Assembly: GCA_030770545.1 (NCBI GenBank)
Contig: CM061097.1
Coordinates: forward strand, 3,224,501 to 3,288,500
From: Macropodus opercularis
Taxonomy: Eukaryota; Chordata; Actinopteri; Anabantiformes; Osphronemidae
DNA length: 64,000 nucleotides
Direction: 5' to 3'
In this document: positions 1 to 12,800 of the stretch, one piece after another
Position numbering within the stretch: the stretch's first letter is position 1
How the letters are laid out: every line of letters begins with the position of its first letter
Notes under the pieces: model-generated
Databases searched by the model: none
Told to the model about the DNA's origin: nothing
Seen by the model: the letters and a program-made list of their open reading frames with translations, nothing else
Position numbers and translations under genes: made by a program

Positions 1-3000
1 TGTGTGACACGTCCAAATACACCAGTCTAGTGTTTGCCAGTGCTGTGGATATACAGCATGAGTGTAAATAATTTTGTACGCATGTGTGGAAGGTGCCGAG
101 CGGAAGGGGTTTACTGCCAGTCCTTCCTAATGGAGGCTTTCACTCTCCCTCCATTCATGTGACGGTATGGTGGCGGAGAAGGGGGGGAACGGGGATTAAG
201 GGGGCAGAGGCAGTGCCTTGTTAAAGAAACAGAAAGGGTTTGAGTGTGTCGATTGGATTAACTTGTTTGGGCTTATTAAGAGGGGAGACACAGCAGCTTG
301 TTAAAAGCACTGCATGGGGCATCCCACAGTGAGACAGCAGGGTCACCATTCAATTAGGCCCAAGGCTCATTGTGGAGGCTGTCTGCCAGTCTCCCGGACC
401 ACGGCTGCTCCGGCACTGGGGGATTTAACTATCATACTATAAAGGTTAATGATTAGATTTCTGGAGAAAATCAGTGTGGGATGCTTTTAGTTAACCAAAT
501 CATTTTCCCCCGAAAGTACCAGAAGAGAAGAAGTTTTCGCTTAACTGTCCTTAGACTCTGACGTATTTATTTATGTATGTGTGTCAGACACACTCAACAG
601 TTTTGAGGTGCAGTCCCAAGCCCTAGTATTAACCGCCTCCCTCTTTCTTTCACCTGTAACATGCGTGGCTCAGAACATGCACGCCTGCAGTTCATTCACC
701 CGTGACCGCCCCGCTACACCCGGCACTTGGCAGGAAGCTTATCTGGGCGGACAGCTGTGGACACGGGGAGACATCGCTTCTGATTCCCTGTGCACTTAAA
801 GAACCTTTTAACTAAGAAACAGGCCTGTGCCAAGCCCACCGCCTCTTGATTCCGGCTTATTCCCTCATCTCGTGGGGCTGATCTTCCGCCCTCATTGCAA
901 ACCCTGCAGCAGCGTTAGTGGAGGGGAAAGAGCAGATAGACATCCTGGCTTTTGAGATATCACCACACCGGTGTAATAGGAGACCTGTGAGTGGATTTGA
1001 TGAGTGAGTGAAGATTTTTTTTTTTTTCACACACATTCTCCAGCACCTTCATGGGGATTGACCCGAGCGTGACAGGCTGTTTTAGGGCAGCTGCGTGATG
1101 GGTCACAGGTTTCTGGTTTGGAGATAATTTCCTGCCACTGATAGACATCTGCTAAGTAGTACAATGACCTAATAGGAGGAGATGAGGGGAAAGGAGGGCC
1201 ATGGCAAACAAGCCTAAGACTTGCTTCTTCTGCTGTGCTCTTAAAGGCAATAATAGAAGAAAATTGGTTCTTGAAATTGAATTGGGAAAAAAAAGTGTGT
1301 CTCTTTCAGCGAAGTATAATGCCTCCGAATACATTTGGTGAGCAGCAAATGGAGAAAAATGGAGGGTAGTTACACGATTGTCTTTCATTTCAGAGAGGGG
1401 AAAACTGTGGAGGTATCCCCCTGTTAAGACTAGCTTTTAGTCTCAATCTGCACCATGTGTCCCTTTTCTCTCTCTCAACCACTATCTTTTAACAAATGGG
1501 CCGTGAGGATGGGCTCGTTGTGAAATTAGTATCCTCACAGAGAGGACACAGAGAAAGGATTATGTGAATAGCCAGTAATGAGCTCAAAGTGCCAGTGTGT
1601 TTGGGCCAGGCCTGCCTGTGTGTGAGAGGAAATGGCACTGCAAGCGACCTTTTTTTGCTCAAGCACCTGGCGAGAAATAGAGTGGCCCTCTCTTCCATCT
1701 GCAGCGTGTGTGGGGGAGACGCAGAGACTGAACTGCAGAATTAACAAAAACGAGTCCAGAAATGTAATCTGCGCTCTTTTATGTCAGAGAATCGCGCTGA
1801 CGGGCTGGTGCTAAAAGTGTTGTCTCCTGCTCCCGTTGATGGCGTTTAAAAATACACGCTGGACTCGCGTTAGGCCTGAGCTCAAGTTTAACGTAAGTGT
1901 AAAAGGGTGAAGATCTGATCTCTGTGTAGGGATGATGCATTTTTGCCATTATCACCCACTTCTGATCTTCAAGCTTAATTATAGGCAACAGCAGCATCGT
2001 CCACGGCCACAGTAGTGCTGCTCATCTCCTTTTCTAACTAATGGTGTTCTCTTTAGAGGTTTTACTCCTCTGCGGGAGAATAAGGTGATGATTCTCAACA
2101 CAGATTAAAAAACACTAAAACGTTTTTTCATCTTTCTAAATTATTCCAGCAACATTTGATTGAAGTTGACTCTGTTGTATGGTAGTTAACATGTTTGATG
2201 TATATTTTGCCTTATTACTTAAATGAGCAGGAACAGCAACGGACATTTTATGGGCTGCCATTCATTCATCTCATAATCATTCTAATTGCTTTCTTTCGTA
2301 TTAAAATGATAATCTATAAAACTAAGTAATGGACTGGTGGCAGGTGGCTAAATGTTCATTTAGTGAATCACTGAGAAAATAAATAACAGGGGACAGGCCT
2401 GTGACAGACGCATGAGAAATCATTTTTCAATAATCTGCCACGCATCATGGCAGGAGACGCTGGCGCTGACAGCATAGATGAAATATTTGCCTCTGTTCTT
2501 TGTTTTAATATGGGCCGAGACCGGCGCAGATGGAAACGATAGTGTTTCATATCGATGCTTTTTGGACAAGAGACTCAAACACATGCAGGGTTGAAATTAA
2601 AGCTGCAGCGCTTTATGCAGACAGTCAAGCTTTTTAGGTGAGAGTGGGCCTCTGAAGTGTTATACGCTGTACAGTAAGAGCATGTTTCCTGGAAACCAAA
2701 CAATATCCGCTAAGTGAACAATAGAGGAGTGAATCTCGATCCTTATCATATAAAAACACTTTCTGGACCTAAATGGTTTGCTTTAGCTGTTCCCATCTGG
2801 CGCACAATCCAAGTAGGAGACTTTGTAATCAGTCATCATTGTGCTATGTGACATTGGTATGTTGCTGATGAATGATACCCTCCATGCTACTCGATTGTTG
2901 AGGATTCTTAGTCAGGCTGTGGGTTTCATATATATATATATATAAGTGTGTCCTGCATTTCCACCGGGGCTCTGATGGGCTTTTTGAGAGGAAACTAGCA

Positions 3001-3733
3001 GCAACTGGCTCCCTGTTCCTGAGTGAAGGTGGCTGTGGGGAAGGTGGGAGTGTAGAGCTGGAGATTTATGGCCTAGAGGGAGATTGATTAGTGCCGTCAC
3101 TAGCCCTGATGTACGGTTGGCAGTCTCCCCCTCCCAAACCATTGCATTTGCTCACACGTGCACACACATGGCACACATATACACATACATTCAGACACAC
3201 ACCGCTCAGTCCCCCAGGCCTTTCCTGACAGTCCCCCAGAGCTGTTGCATGTTAAGTTGTAGCAGACAGACTGCTGTTTTCTCAGCATTACCATTTTTTT
3301 GCTGTCCATAGATAACGCCATCAATCACCAAACACACACTGCCTTGGAAAGGAATGTGCTGTGCGTTGTTACTCTCTGTGTGCCTGTGTGTTTTGAGGAG
3401 GGTTTCGCAGACAGGAGATGCGGTTGAATGCTTGTGTGGATGTGCTGTTTGAAGCTGCAGAGTGACTAGCTTGGACTGTGCTCTGAACCCGTGTCAACTG
3501 TGCTGCCCCAGTGCAGGTGTGTGTTTATCATTCAGCGCACAGAGCTCTGAGAGCCAGGCAGCTGTAGGCATGCTTTCTCAATTAAATTCTGGGTGAGAAA
3601 CCAAGCCCATCCAGCCCAGAGGCAGCTCCTGCCGGCCTACCCGACGCAGCCACCGAGCTTTGACCTCAAATCATTCTGCTTAACTCACTCAGCATTCCTC
3701 TCTTTGTTTTTCCTTCGTCTTTTTCTGCTCCAG
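1..3733. other. Upstream or 5'-intron sequence of fam222a, no gene seen
   Basis: No open frame here resembles a known protein, and only short chance frames occur. A short AT run and CA-rich stretches are present. The last 40 bases are a pyrimidine-rich tract ending in a clean CAG acceptor at 3731-3733, so the part next to 3733 is intronic. A non-coding 5' exon of fam222a should lie further upstream, in or before this window, but I cannot place it. Confidence 0.6.
2928..2944. repeat. (AT)n microsatellite
   Basis: An uninterrupted alternating A/T run of 17 bases in non-coding sequence upstream of the first fam222a coding exon. Confidence 0.85.
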
Positions 3734-3779
3734 GTTGGCCGCACAACTCCCCCGGCTGTAGTACTGTGCCCACCTCGCC

Positions 3780-3876
3780 ATGCTGGCCTGTTTGCAGAGG
3801 AGGCAAAACCCTCCATCCCAGCACCCGGTGTGTGTCAGCAAGACCCTGGAGCCACCGCAAGCCCTCGGGCGAAAAT
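3780..3876 (+). CDS. fam222a: fam222a coding exon 1 (start codon exon)
   Basis: The start is ATG 3780, with protein MLACLQRRQNPPSQHPV onwards, aligning to the human start MLACLQRTQNAPGQH. The exon probably begins at 3734 after a pyrimidine tract plus CAG, so about 46 bases are 5' UTR. It ends at the GTAAGT donor in phase 1. An open frame continues into the intron to 3989 and is not coding past 3876. Confidence 0.93.
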
Positions 3877-6800
3877 GTAAGTTGGTGATACACAGGCCGG
3901 ACCCAGCTCGTCTCAAGCTAAAGAGTGAGAGGAGCTTGTGTTTGTCGCCCGTGTGTTATCTAATTGTCTTGGTAATTGATAGAATGTAATGATTAACACT
4001 GACTGTGAACAAGTGGGGAAAATAGACTTTCAGGTTTCGGTTGTTTGTCTTTGTGTTTCCTTACTTGTCTGAGGAATTCTAAACAGTTTCAGTGCTGTTG
4101 CTCTTAGACCTTGGATTAGCACGATGTTTGTCTATTCATTGTGAGGGGACTGTTTTGCTGTGCTGATTGTGCAGTCGTGGCAACAGGGCTGAACAGACAG
4201 TGTCTAACGTGCCTCACTGGCCCTGGGTGACCCTGAGGGTCTGTAAACATTTACAGTGTCTGGCCCTGGCTGTGCCGGCCGCCTGTAAAGCATGACAGCT
4301 GCTCTGTTTGTTCCCCAAGCACCACCCTCTGTCCACTCACAAAATGGTGCAAAGGGACGGAGATGAGCCAGGGCTCGAAACTGTTGGCAAAACAGGTCCA
4401 AGCCAGTTTAGGGTTAGGGGGAGCTGCAGGAATAAGGTATTTCGCAGATTTCTCCCCAGTTTGCCGGTTTTCTGAGAGGAAGAAAGGTTGTTGCTTTTCC
4501 AACGCTACTAGTCTTCAGTAGCCTTGTCAGGCTACAATCTACCTCAAGCCGATTAAAAGAACTGGCTGGATGGAAAGCAGGGGAGCAGTAACCTGGCAGT
4601 TTTTACCTCAGCTTAGAGAGGCTTAGAGGGAATACCAGCTGCGTGCTTCAGCATCAACCAGCACAGTGGAAGACTATAAAGACCCTCTGATTGGCCCTGG
4701 GTAAAGAATTGCTTGTGTTCGTTCTCAGCTCCTCACTGACCAATTAGCTGCTTCTCAGTTCAACATGACACTCCAGTCGCCTCCTGTAGAGGAAAGTCAC
4801 AAACAACAAAGGTGTTGCCAGGTGCAACCTCCGTCCGTAGTCGTGGAGTTGTTTTGGCTCGTCTTCAAGGATGTTTCCTATGGAGCTGCGTGGGTGGGAG
4901 GCAGGGAATACATATGAATAAACAGAGCGCCGGTACACGTGGAAGGAGAACCTCTGAGGAATGCTGAGCGGGGTTCAACCAAGCTCACTAATGAGGTTTC
5001 AGAGAGAAGTGAAAGAAAGGACAAAGAAAACTGTGCAAAATAGAATTAGGGAAGGTAAAGATGAGGAGAAAGGGAGAGAAATGGAGGCAGTAGTCTGCAG
5101 TCATCGTAATCAATTCCCTCCCTCCAATTTTGCAGGATTAGTCCACTTCCTCTCGAGGTCTTTTATTGAGGAGCAGCCAGTGGGAGTCAGGACTCAAATC
5201 AATAGAGAAAAAGAACAGTCTCCAGTCTTCCTTCGCTCTCCCTTTTACTGACCCTCTCTGTCTGACTCCCTCTCCTGCTCCACCTGTTAAATCCTTTGAT
5301 TGAAGGACTACCACAGGACTGACTTGAGGTTCATAATGAGGATGTTTGAACATAATAGCCTCCTTTCTGTCCTTGGAGGGGGAGAAGGGGAGCAAGTGTT
5401 GGATTTCCACTGCCGGGCAGCTCTTGACCTCAATAAGGCAATTGTTCTTCCACAGCAAGGCAGACAGTGGGACTGGCTGCAGAAGTGGACACACTCAGGT
5501 CAACATGCTGAGCAGGTCCCCATAATTAATTGTTTGTGGCCTATAGCTCGTGCCAACGTAGAAGGGTTGGGGATAAGATGACCTGGGCTCCCAACAGGAG
5601 CTTGGATGCTTGAATACACCCCCTCAAAGAGGCAGAGAGAGTTGGAGCGTGGGGGGGGGCTACCTGGCAGGGAGGTGGAGGTGAGCTCCAGTTTTCATTT
5701 TCTTTCCTGTGGGTGTGAGGGCTAGTGTGCCAGAGCGTTTGGGATGAGAGGGCGAGAAGGGGTTTAGAAAAAGCCCCTGCATGCAGATGCCGAGTGGCTG
5801 CACAGTTCATTGATGCGACTCCCATTAAAAATCCCTCATACCCTCAATAAAAAAGGACTTAACTGGCTCTACCATCAGCTGGAAGCGTTCAGATCGGCTC
5901 GCCAGACAATCAATTTCCCCCAAGCGCACAGAGCTTAGCAGGAGAAACGGGAGGCGGAGAGCGGGATGTTTCCATTATCACAGCCCGCTCTCTGTCTGGG
6001 CTCGGGGGGTGGGGTGAGGTACTGTAGAGCGGGGCGTGCAGGGGAGAGAAAGGAAGGAGTGGGAGATGGGGGAAGACAGACAACAAGTGGGGAAGAGAGA
6101 AAGCGGCAGAAAGCGAGTCAGAGAAGCTGGCTTTTCAGAAAGCCATTGACCGCCTGCCCTTAAAAATATCATATTGGATTAGCCTCACAGGGGCGGCCTT
6201 TTGATATTTTTTTTCTTTGGCCGTAGAATTAAAAGGAGTGCAGCGCATTACTTGAATTATAAATCACAGGCACTTGCTTTCGCTGCACCCAAATTCTGTG
6301 CATATGTGGCTGCACTCTCCAGCGCCAACCCCTGTCATTTTTAATTAAATCCCCCCGTATGGGTGACATTTGTAGCTTGCCCCTCCTTCATCCTCCCCTT
6401 CACGTCTCTCTACCACTGCCCTAGATGGAGACATGAAAGGCAGAGACGGCAACGGAGCCAGAGCCTCTCATCATGTTGTGCCCGAGAGAGAGGGCACCCA
6501 TCCAGATAGATGAGAGAGAAAAGCCCTGGAGGGGTAGAGGGGTGAATGGATGCCACTGACCCCTGTCACCCTCAGCCAGTGGCAACCTCTCTCGCTGCAC
6601 ATCCCTCTTCTTGATCATCGTCCTCCTCTGTGGGTCTGAAGGTCCAGGGAGCAGGTCTGAGGGAGGTGCAACAGTCCAGTGATGGCTAATGCTGATGTGG
6701 CTGGAGGCTCCAACAGGAGGCCCAGCAGCCCCCACCACAAACCTGCCTCGTCCCTGGGCCAGACAGCAATTACTCTGCCACATGTCAGCTGAAGAATAAC

Positions 6801-9800
6801 CGGTCCAGAATCCCTCAATTGACTGGTTGATACGAGGTTGTTTGTGTCTGAGTATTTTCCAAATAATATGTTTTCAGATGTCATGTTTATTCATGACGTG
6901 GCTGTTTGGTTTTGCCACTGTGACGTTCTTTGAAGAATGGCATTGTTACAGTGGGTGTGCGTGTTTCTGTGCTTTATGCAGACGCACTGTGGGTTCTGCC
7001 CTGGTAAACCACACGGCTCGCTGCCCCTCCCATGTTTGTCCTGTGATTGGCTCAGACACTGGGCTAGACCTTGGTGTTTCCTCATGTGTGTAACCTCAAC
7101 AGGTCCTGGCTGCAACTGCAAGATAGGAAACATTAGTGATTTTGTATATTTATATTGACACTGCGAGGACGTCTGTAGCCTCAGTTAAGTTAGAAAATAT
7201 TTCCTGTCAATAATGCAACTGGGGTGAAATCCAACCTGTTTTGTCTCAGCGTTGTCCAACAGTCTGTCCTCAACACTGCCTTGCAGCAGGGGCATGCACA
7301 CGTGTTCACGTGCACACGTACAAGCAGCTGTAACTTCCTGCGACACCACCCATGACGCCCGAGGTGCCAATCAGCCAGGTGCCGATGAAAAGTTCCCAGT
7401 AGGCCTGATATCCCCGGTTCATGCTATGTCGGGTTAGGTTCAGCCCTCCTCCAGCTTGATCGACAGAGACAACCTGGCCTTGTCACACACAGCCTTAGGA
7501 CATGACATGGAGGTTCACCTGGGGATTGTAGTTTTCCTAATAGCCCTGTGCCTCTGCAGGCAGAGCTGCCAGAGCCATTAGTTTGCTTTGCTTTTAGCTC
7601 CTCCTAAGCTGCACCACCAGTGAGAGGGAATATGTTCAGGTAATGACCTCCTGCGTCATCTCCTCCACTGTTGTGTGAGGCAGCGCAAGACAGTAGAAAG
7701 AGTAGAATCATCTTCCTGCATGATACTCATTGGCTTTAATATATGAAACAAGAGTGGGAGCGTTTCCGGCTTAATATTTAAATGTTACGAGCCGCGGCAC
7801 GAAAAGCAACCGTTGCCCTGATTGCATCAGTATCCTGGAGGTGAGGGGGGGGCACACGGAGAGAGAATCTGCATGCACTTGACCTTTCCCCACTGATTGA
7901 ACTACCTCGTCTCTAACTCCCATTTGGAATTCCACAGAGTGCCCACAGAGACTGTCATTATTCCACAGTCTGCAGCAGGGCAGCAGAGGTCATGAGGTAT
8001 TTTTCACGGTGAAAGGTGATTGACAGTTATCCATGGCCTCCATACCTCCTCCTGGATGACATCTTACGCAATCTCATTTTGGGGATCACTGGGCCTGCAT
8101 AGCTACATGAAATGTGTCATTCACACTTTCATCACGTTGCTATATTGCAAACTGCAGAGTATTAATAGAGTTGCAGCGACTGTAGAGACGCGGCCGTTTG
8201 ATATTGGTTGTGCTAGTCTTACCTCATGCATACTACAGCCACTTCTGTCATGCTGGCGCCTCAGTGCTGGCACACAGTGGATCATTTCCGGCTGGTGGCA
8301 TCCAACAGAGTCATGCCTTCCCTCTGCCCTCTGCCTTCTGCTGTGAACACGGGGGGCGAAGCAATCTTATTGCCTTGGGAGGTGCGCTTGAGCAAGAGGG
8401 GCTCTGCCTTAGTTTTGGTCACAGCAGGACTTGGGTTGAAAAACAGGTTCCTGGTTCCAAAGCCTGTGAGCTGGCATTTGGGCGTCCCAGGTGCAAGGCA
8501 TCAACACCCTCTATCTTCGTCTGCCAGAGAGTGGGGGTGGGTTGGGGGATGTGTGCGAGGGTACAGAGAGTGTCCGCGGTCCCTTGCTGTCCCACAGGAA
8601 ATGACAAGCAGCCGGTGCCATCGCAGAGCCGAGCCCACCACAGACTGGTCGTGAGAGGCGTCCTCGAGGTGTCACACACTCCTGGCAGTGGACTTACTGT
8701 TTTTGTGTATTCTTCTCAAGCAAAACTCAAAATAAAAGTGTAGGCACGGTCCAACTTTTGGACTGAGGAAGAAAGGCTTCATTATCTCTTTTAACAAGAT
8801 TTCTAGCTTTTAATTACTCTATTTCTGTCCAGTCGCTCCATGCAAGTGACAAAGAAACTGCTGCACACGGAGAAGCAGGAATCTGACTGAAGGAGGAAAC
8901 GTAGATTTCACTAGAGCGTTCGGCCAAATGAATTTTATGATCGTAGTGGGTCCGGCAGCCTTGGCTTACCCACCGAATTGGACGTTACATTTGAATATGA
9001 TTATGATATGATTAAAATACACAATAACGCAGTTTTGATCAATGTGTCGTTGCTTGGGGTCCTGAAGGGTTTTCTGTCGTGTGACAACACTGGAAGGCCG
9101 ACGGCAGAGTTTTAGTTTCAGTCATGACTTATACCCAGTTTAATTCTGTTGCTGGCTGTGGTTTTTCCGTCGACTCTAATAGTGCGGATAGTTTGGCAGG
9201 CAGTGCAAACTGACCACAGCGTGTTGAAATCATCGATCCTGTGGGACATTTAACTGCAGTTTCTGCGGTTTGCTTTTCACATGTAATGGGCCCGTCGTCA
9301 TTTTAGGTTACAGCAACGAGGGCTTTAAATTTGCTATGTAATGGAGGTTTTGCATGTGTTTGTGCAGCCATTTCTGGATCTGCGTTTGCTCTGGGCCTCA
9401 GGGCTTGTGAGCAGGTTTGTTAACGACAGGTTTTCCTTAACTCTGTATCTGTAAACACCCATGTCCAACTTATAAAGGCTATCTGGCATTTTTCTTGTTT
9501 CACTAAGAAGTGAAAATGCTATTTACTGTACAGGTAACGTGGAAGCAGAAGTAGATGTGTACGATATCACTTTGTTATACAATATAAGTATATATAGCCT
9601 CCTCTCCTCTCCTCTCCTCTCGGGCATGTGTACTGCAGTGGAGTGCCTTGTTGTCTGTGCAGTGTTAAATATTAATTGGGAATCAGTGGAGGACTTGTCT
9701 CCTAAATGATAGAACAGAAGGGCCCAGGCTTGCCTCAGGCAGCCTGCAGGCGCCTTTCTTCTTCCATTTACCTGCAGGCCTGCGCACCAGCACTTCCTCT

Positions 9801-12800
9801 GGTCTGACAGGCCTGCCCAGACGCCTCCAGCCTCGTCTCATCTCTCCCACTCTCTCCCTTTTTGCCTCCTTCCCCGCTCTCTCCTCTGGTTTCTTTTCTT
9901 ATCTCTGTGTGCGCTTACAAGCTCTACCTCTGGGGTCCTTTACTTAAGACTGTGTGTGTTTGTGTTGTTACTGTGTCCGTTTGAGTTTGTGCATAGCTGT
10001 GAATGCTGCTGACTCTTGGCTGTACATGTGACCCTTTGAGAAAACAGTGTCACAGCACGGCATATTCTCTTAAAGATAGTACAACGAGGGTCTCACATGA
10101 GCCTTTCGGGTCAGGATTTTAACTTGTTTCTTTCTTGGCTCTGTTTCATGTGTTGCTCTCTGGCTCGTCACTGAACTGTTTAATCTGTGTTTCCACCCAT
10201 AACAGGCCTCACAGTTGGTCTCTCTCACGCCTGTGAGCGTCCCTGTGCTCGTCTCTATCAGCCCTGTCCTCTAAAGACGTGTCAAGACAAAACAACTGGC
10301 ACCAGCTGCTGCTTGGTGCTCTGGCGAGCTCTATCTCATGGATGACCCGCCTGGCTTGGTTAATTAAGCTGCAGAGATTTCGTTGCTTTGTTTTTGAATG
10401 GGATTATGCAATTTCATCAGCTTTGGCGGCGGCGATGTTGTGAAGTGTCAGGGCTTAATGTAAAATAGGAAAACCTTCAGAAGGAGGAGAGAGCAGCAGA
10501 GGGGCAGTGATAGAAATGGAGGAGAGTAGGGGGTTGGGTTGACTTTGATGCCATAGGAATGAGTTCACAGGCTCATGAGCACAGGCCTAATCGCACATGA
10601 CAATATCGGCTCGTGTGCCAGTCGCAACGCATAACCACCCCACTGCTCGTGCTGACTCGGGGTATTTGCTGATAAAGCTCTGCTTTCTAGACCATGCTGT
10701 ATGTGCAGTAGGGGTGGCCTGGGGTCTGGCACATCACAGGCAGGCTGAAAAGCAAGCGGCTACATCCCCTTATCTGTAGACAGCTGTGCACGTTGGCCAG
10801 ATTTGATCATTAAATAGACTTTTGAGTTGTTGTGCAACCTTGTAATGATGCTGTCCTGATCGGGTCTTTCTTGGAAATATGATTACTGAAGTCCATGGCC
10901 TTTATTTGTTCAAATAAATGTTAGATATAACTCAAAAAAAACCCTAAACAAAACTATTGCAATTGGACAGAGTCTGGCAAAACATGTGCCTGAAAGGAGG
11001 CTCTGTTCACCGTCCTAGATTTCTGGGACTCATATTTTTATTAAAATGCCCTTTTAGGAGACCCAGTTCTTTTTTTTGGCCTTTTTGTTTATGAAGTGGT
11101 GTGTGTAATGTGAGGTAAACATGTTGCCCCAGTTTGTGTGTTTGTTTGGTGCGCGAGGGTCCCACAGACGGCCTGACATGGCTGCTGCTGGCCTGCATTC
11201 CTTTGTGGCTCAAACAGAGCACAAACTAGCCTGCCCGCTGGTGTTGTTTGTGCTGGACACTCAGCTCGATCATCACTAATTAACACGGGCACTGATCTCC
11301 TTTCAGTTACAGCAAGTTTTATGCCTGCCTTGATTTATTTTGTTAATTGTAACATAGAGGACTTGGTGGTCTGCTTACTTACTTGGCATTTTATGAAATA
11401 TCTTCTCAATTGATAATGATGTTTTTAATTCCCCCTGAGAGGCAGTAGGTCTGCTGTGGTGCCAGTAGTGTTAATGGGGCAGGAATGCAGGACGAGCCCT
11501 TTCCCACGCTGTTCGTTTTCTTCTGCTGCTCGTGTTTGAGACAAGGCTCTGGGCCGGCGAGGCTCCGCTAATGCAGCCAGAGTGCAGACAAATGGAAAGT
11601 GACACTTGTGTGTGTAGAATGGTATTTGTGGTGACGCTTTGACTACAGATAATAAAGTGTTCGCCCTGAGGTGATTTCGCCCGGCAAGCACCCCAGATGA
11701 AACTCACTTACTAAGAGAGGGAGACGGAGGAGACAGATAGGGGCGATGAAGAGACGGAGAGGAACACAAAGAAAAACAGAGAGGAAGCAGAAAGGATGAA
11801 AACGCAGGAAGCAAAAGAGACGGAAAACCATTTGCAAATGCAATGTTTTGGGGTCAGAGGTTGCATCTGTTTTATGTGGACATATCAGTGTCAGGGTTCA
11901 TGATTATTTATTTAGATTTAAGGTTTTTGCTGTAATTAAGTTGTAACTGGAAAAAAGTAAATCATCTGTAGGGTGACATGTTTGAATCAGCTGTTAGCGC
12001 GATGTGTGTGTTTCTGCCATGTGTACGGAGGAGTCCTTCAGGATCTATCAATTCTCAGTAATTTCTTCTACAGCACATAAAAGCCAGGTCTGTCTGGAAG
12101 GAGCATGAGGTTGCCACATCAAACCAGCTAATTAATTTTCATGGCTGATTCAGTAACATCTGGCTTTAGAGATAAATTCTAATGGGAAAATGTAAACATG
12201 ACAGTGTCCTGGTGGTGTAACGTTTCACATTTCTTCCGAGGAAGCCTGTATTTACAATAGAAGCCTAATTAGGACACAATTGGACACATTGTTCACCGTC
12301 ACATTATACACATATGTAAAATGGCAAAATACAAACAGAATGTGAAAAGGGATCTGCTCCTTCATTATCTGCACCCGTGGACCTTATCTGTGTCTCTGTG
12401 TATTAGGCACACACGTGTCCCACATCACTGCAGGATAACCAAATGACCTCATGCTGCAGTGTGTGTGAGGAGAAAACCCAAATTAGCCTCTCGATTTGGT
12501 ATTTCTTCCATCTGCTTGAGCAGGAAATAGATTAAATCTTAGATGAGATCAGTTTTAATGAAATGAAAGATTAGATTTGGGAGTTTTGTCCAAGTTTTTT
12601 TTTTTTAAATCTCTTTTAATGATTAAATCCATTTTTGACATTGTGCCATGTCCGTGTGCCTGTGAAGGATCAGTGTGCAGATTGCTTTAACATTCTCATT
12701 ATCCTCTTTGCTATTTGTGAAACATGTTGGCAGGTTAAAAGCCCAATATGTGATTGCAGTATGGCACCCCATGATGAACAGCGTCCAAGTGCTGCTTTCA

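Noticed and set aside
8198..8743. 181-codon plus-strand frame in the fam222a intron
   Set aside because: No recognisable domain, overlapped by another long frame, no splice or start context, and Cys/Ser/Pro-rich composition typical of chance frames.
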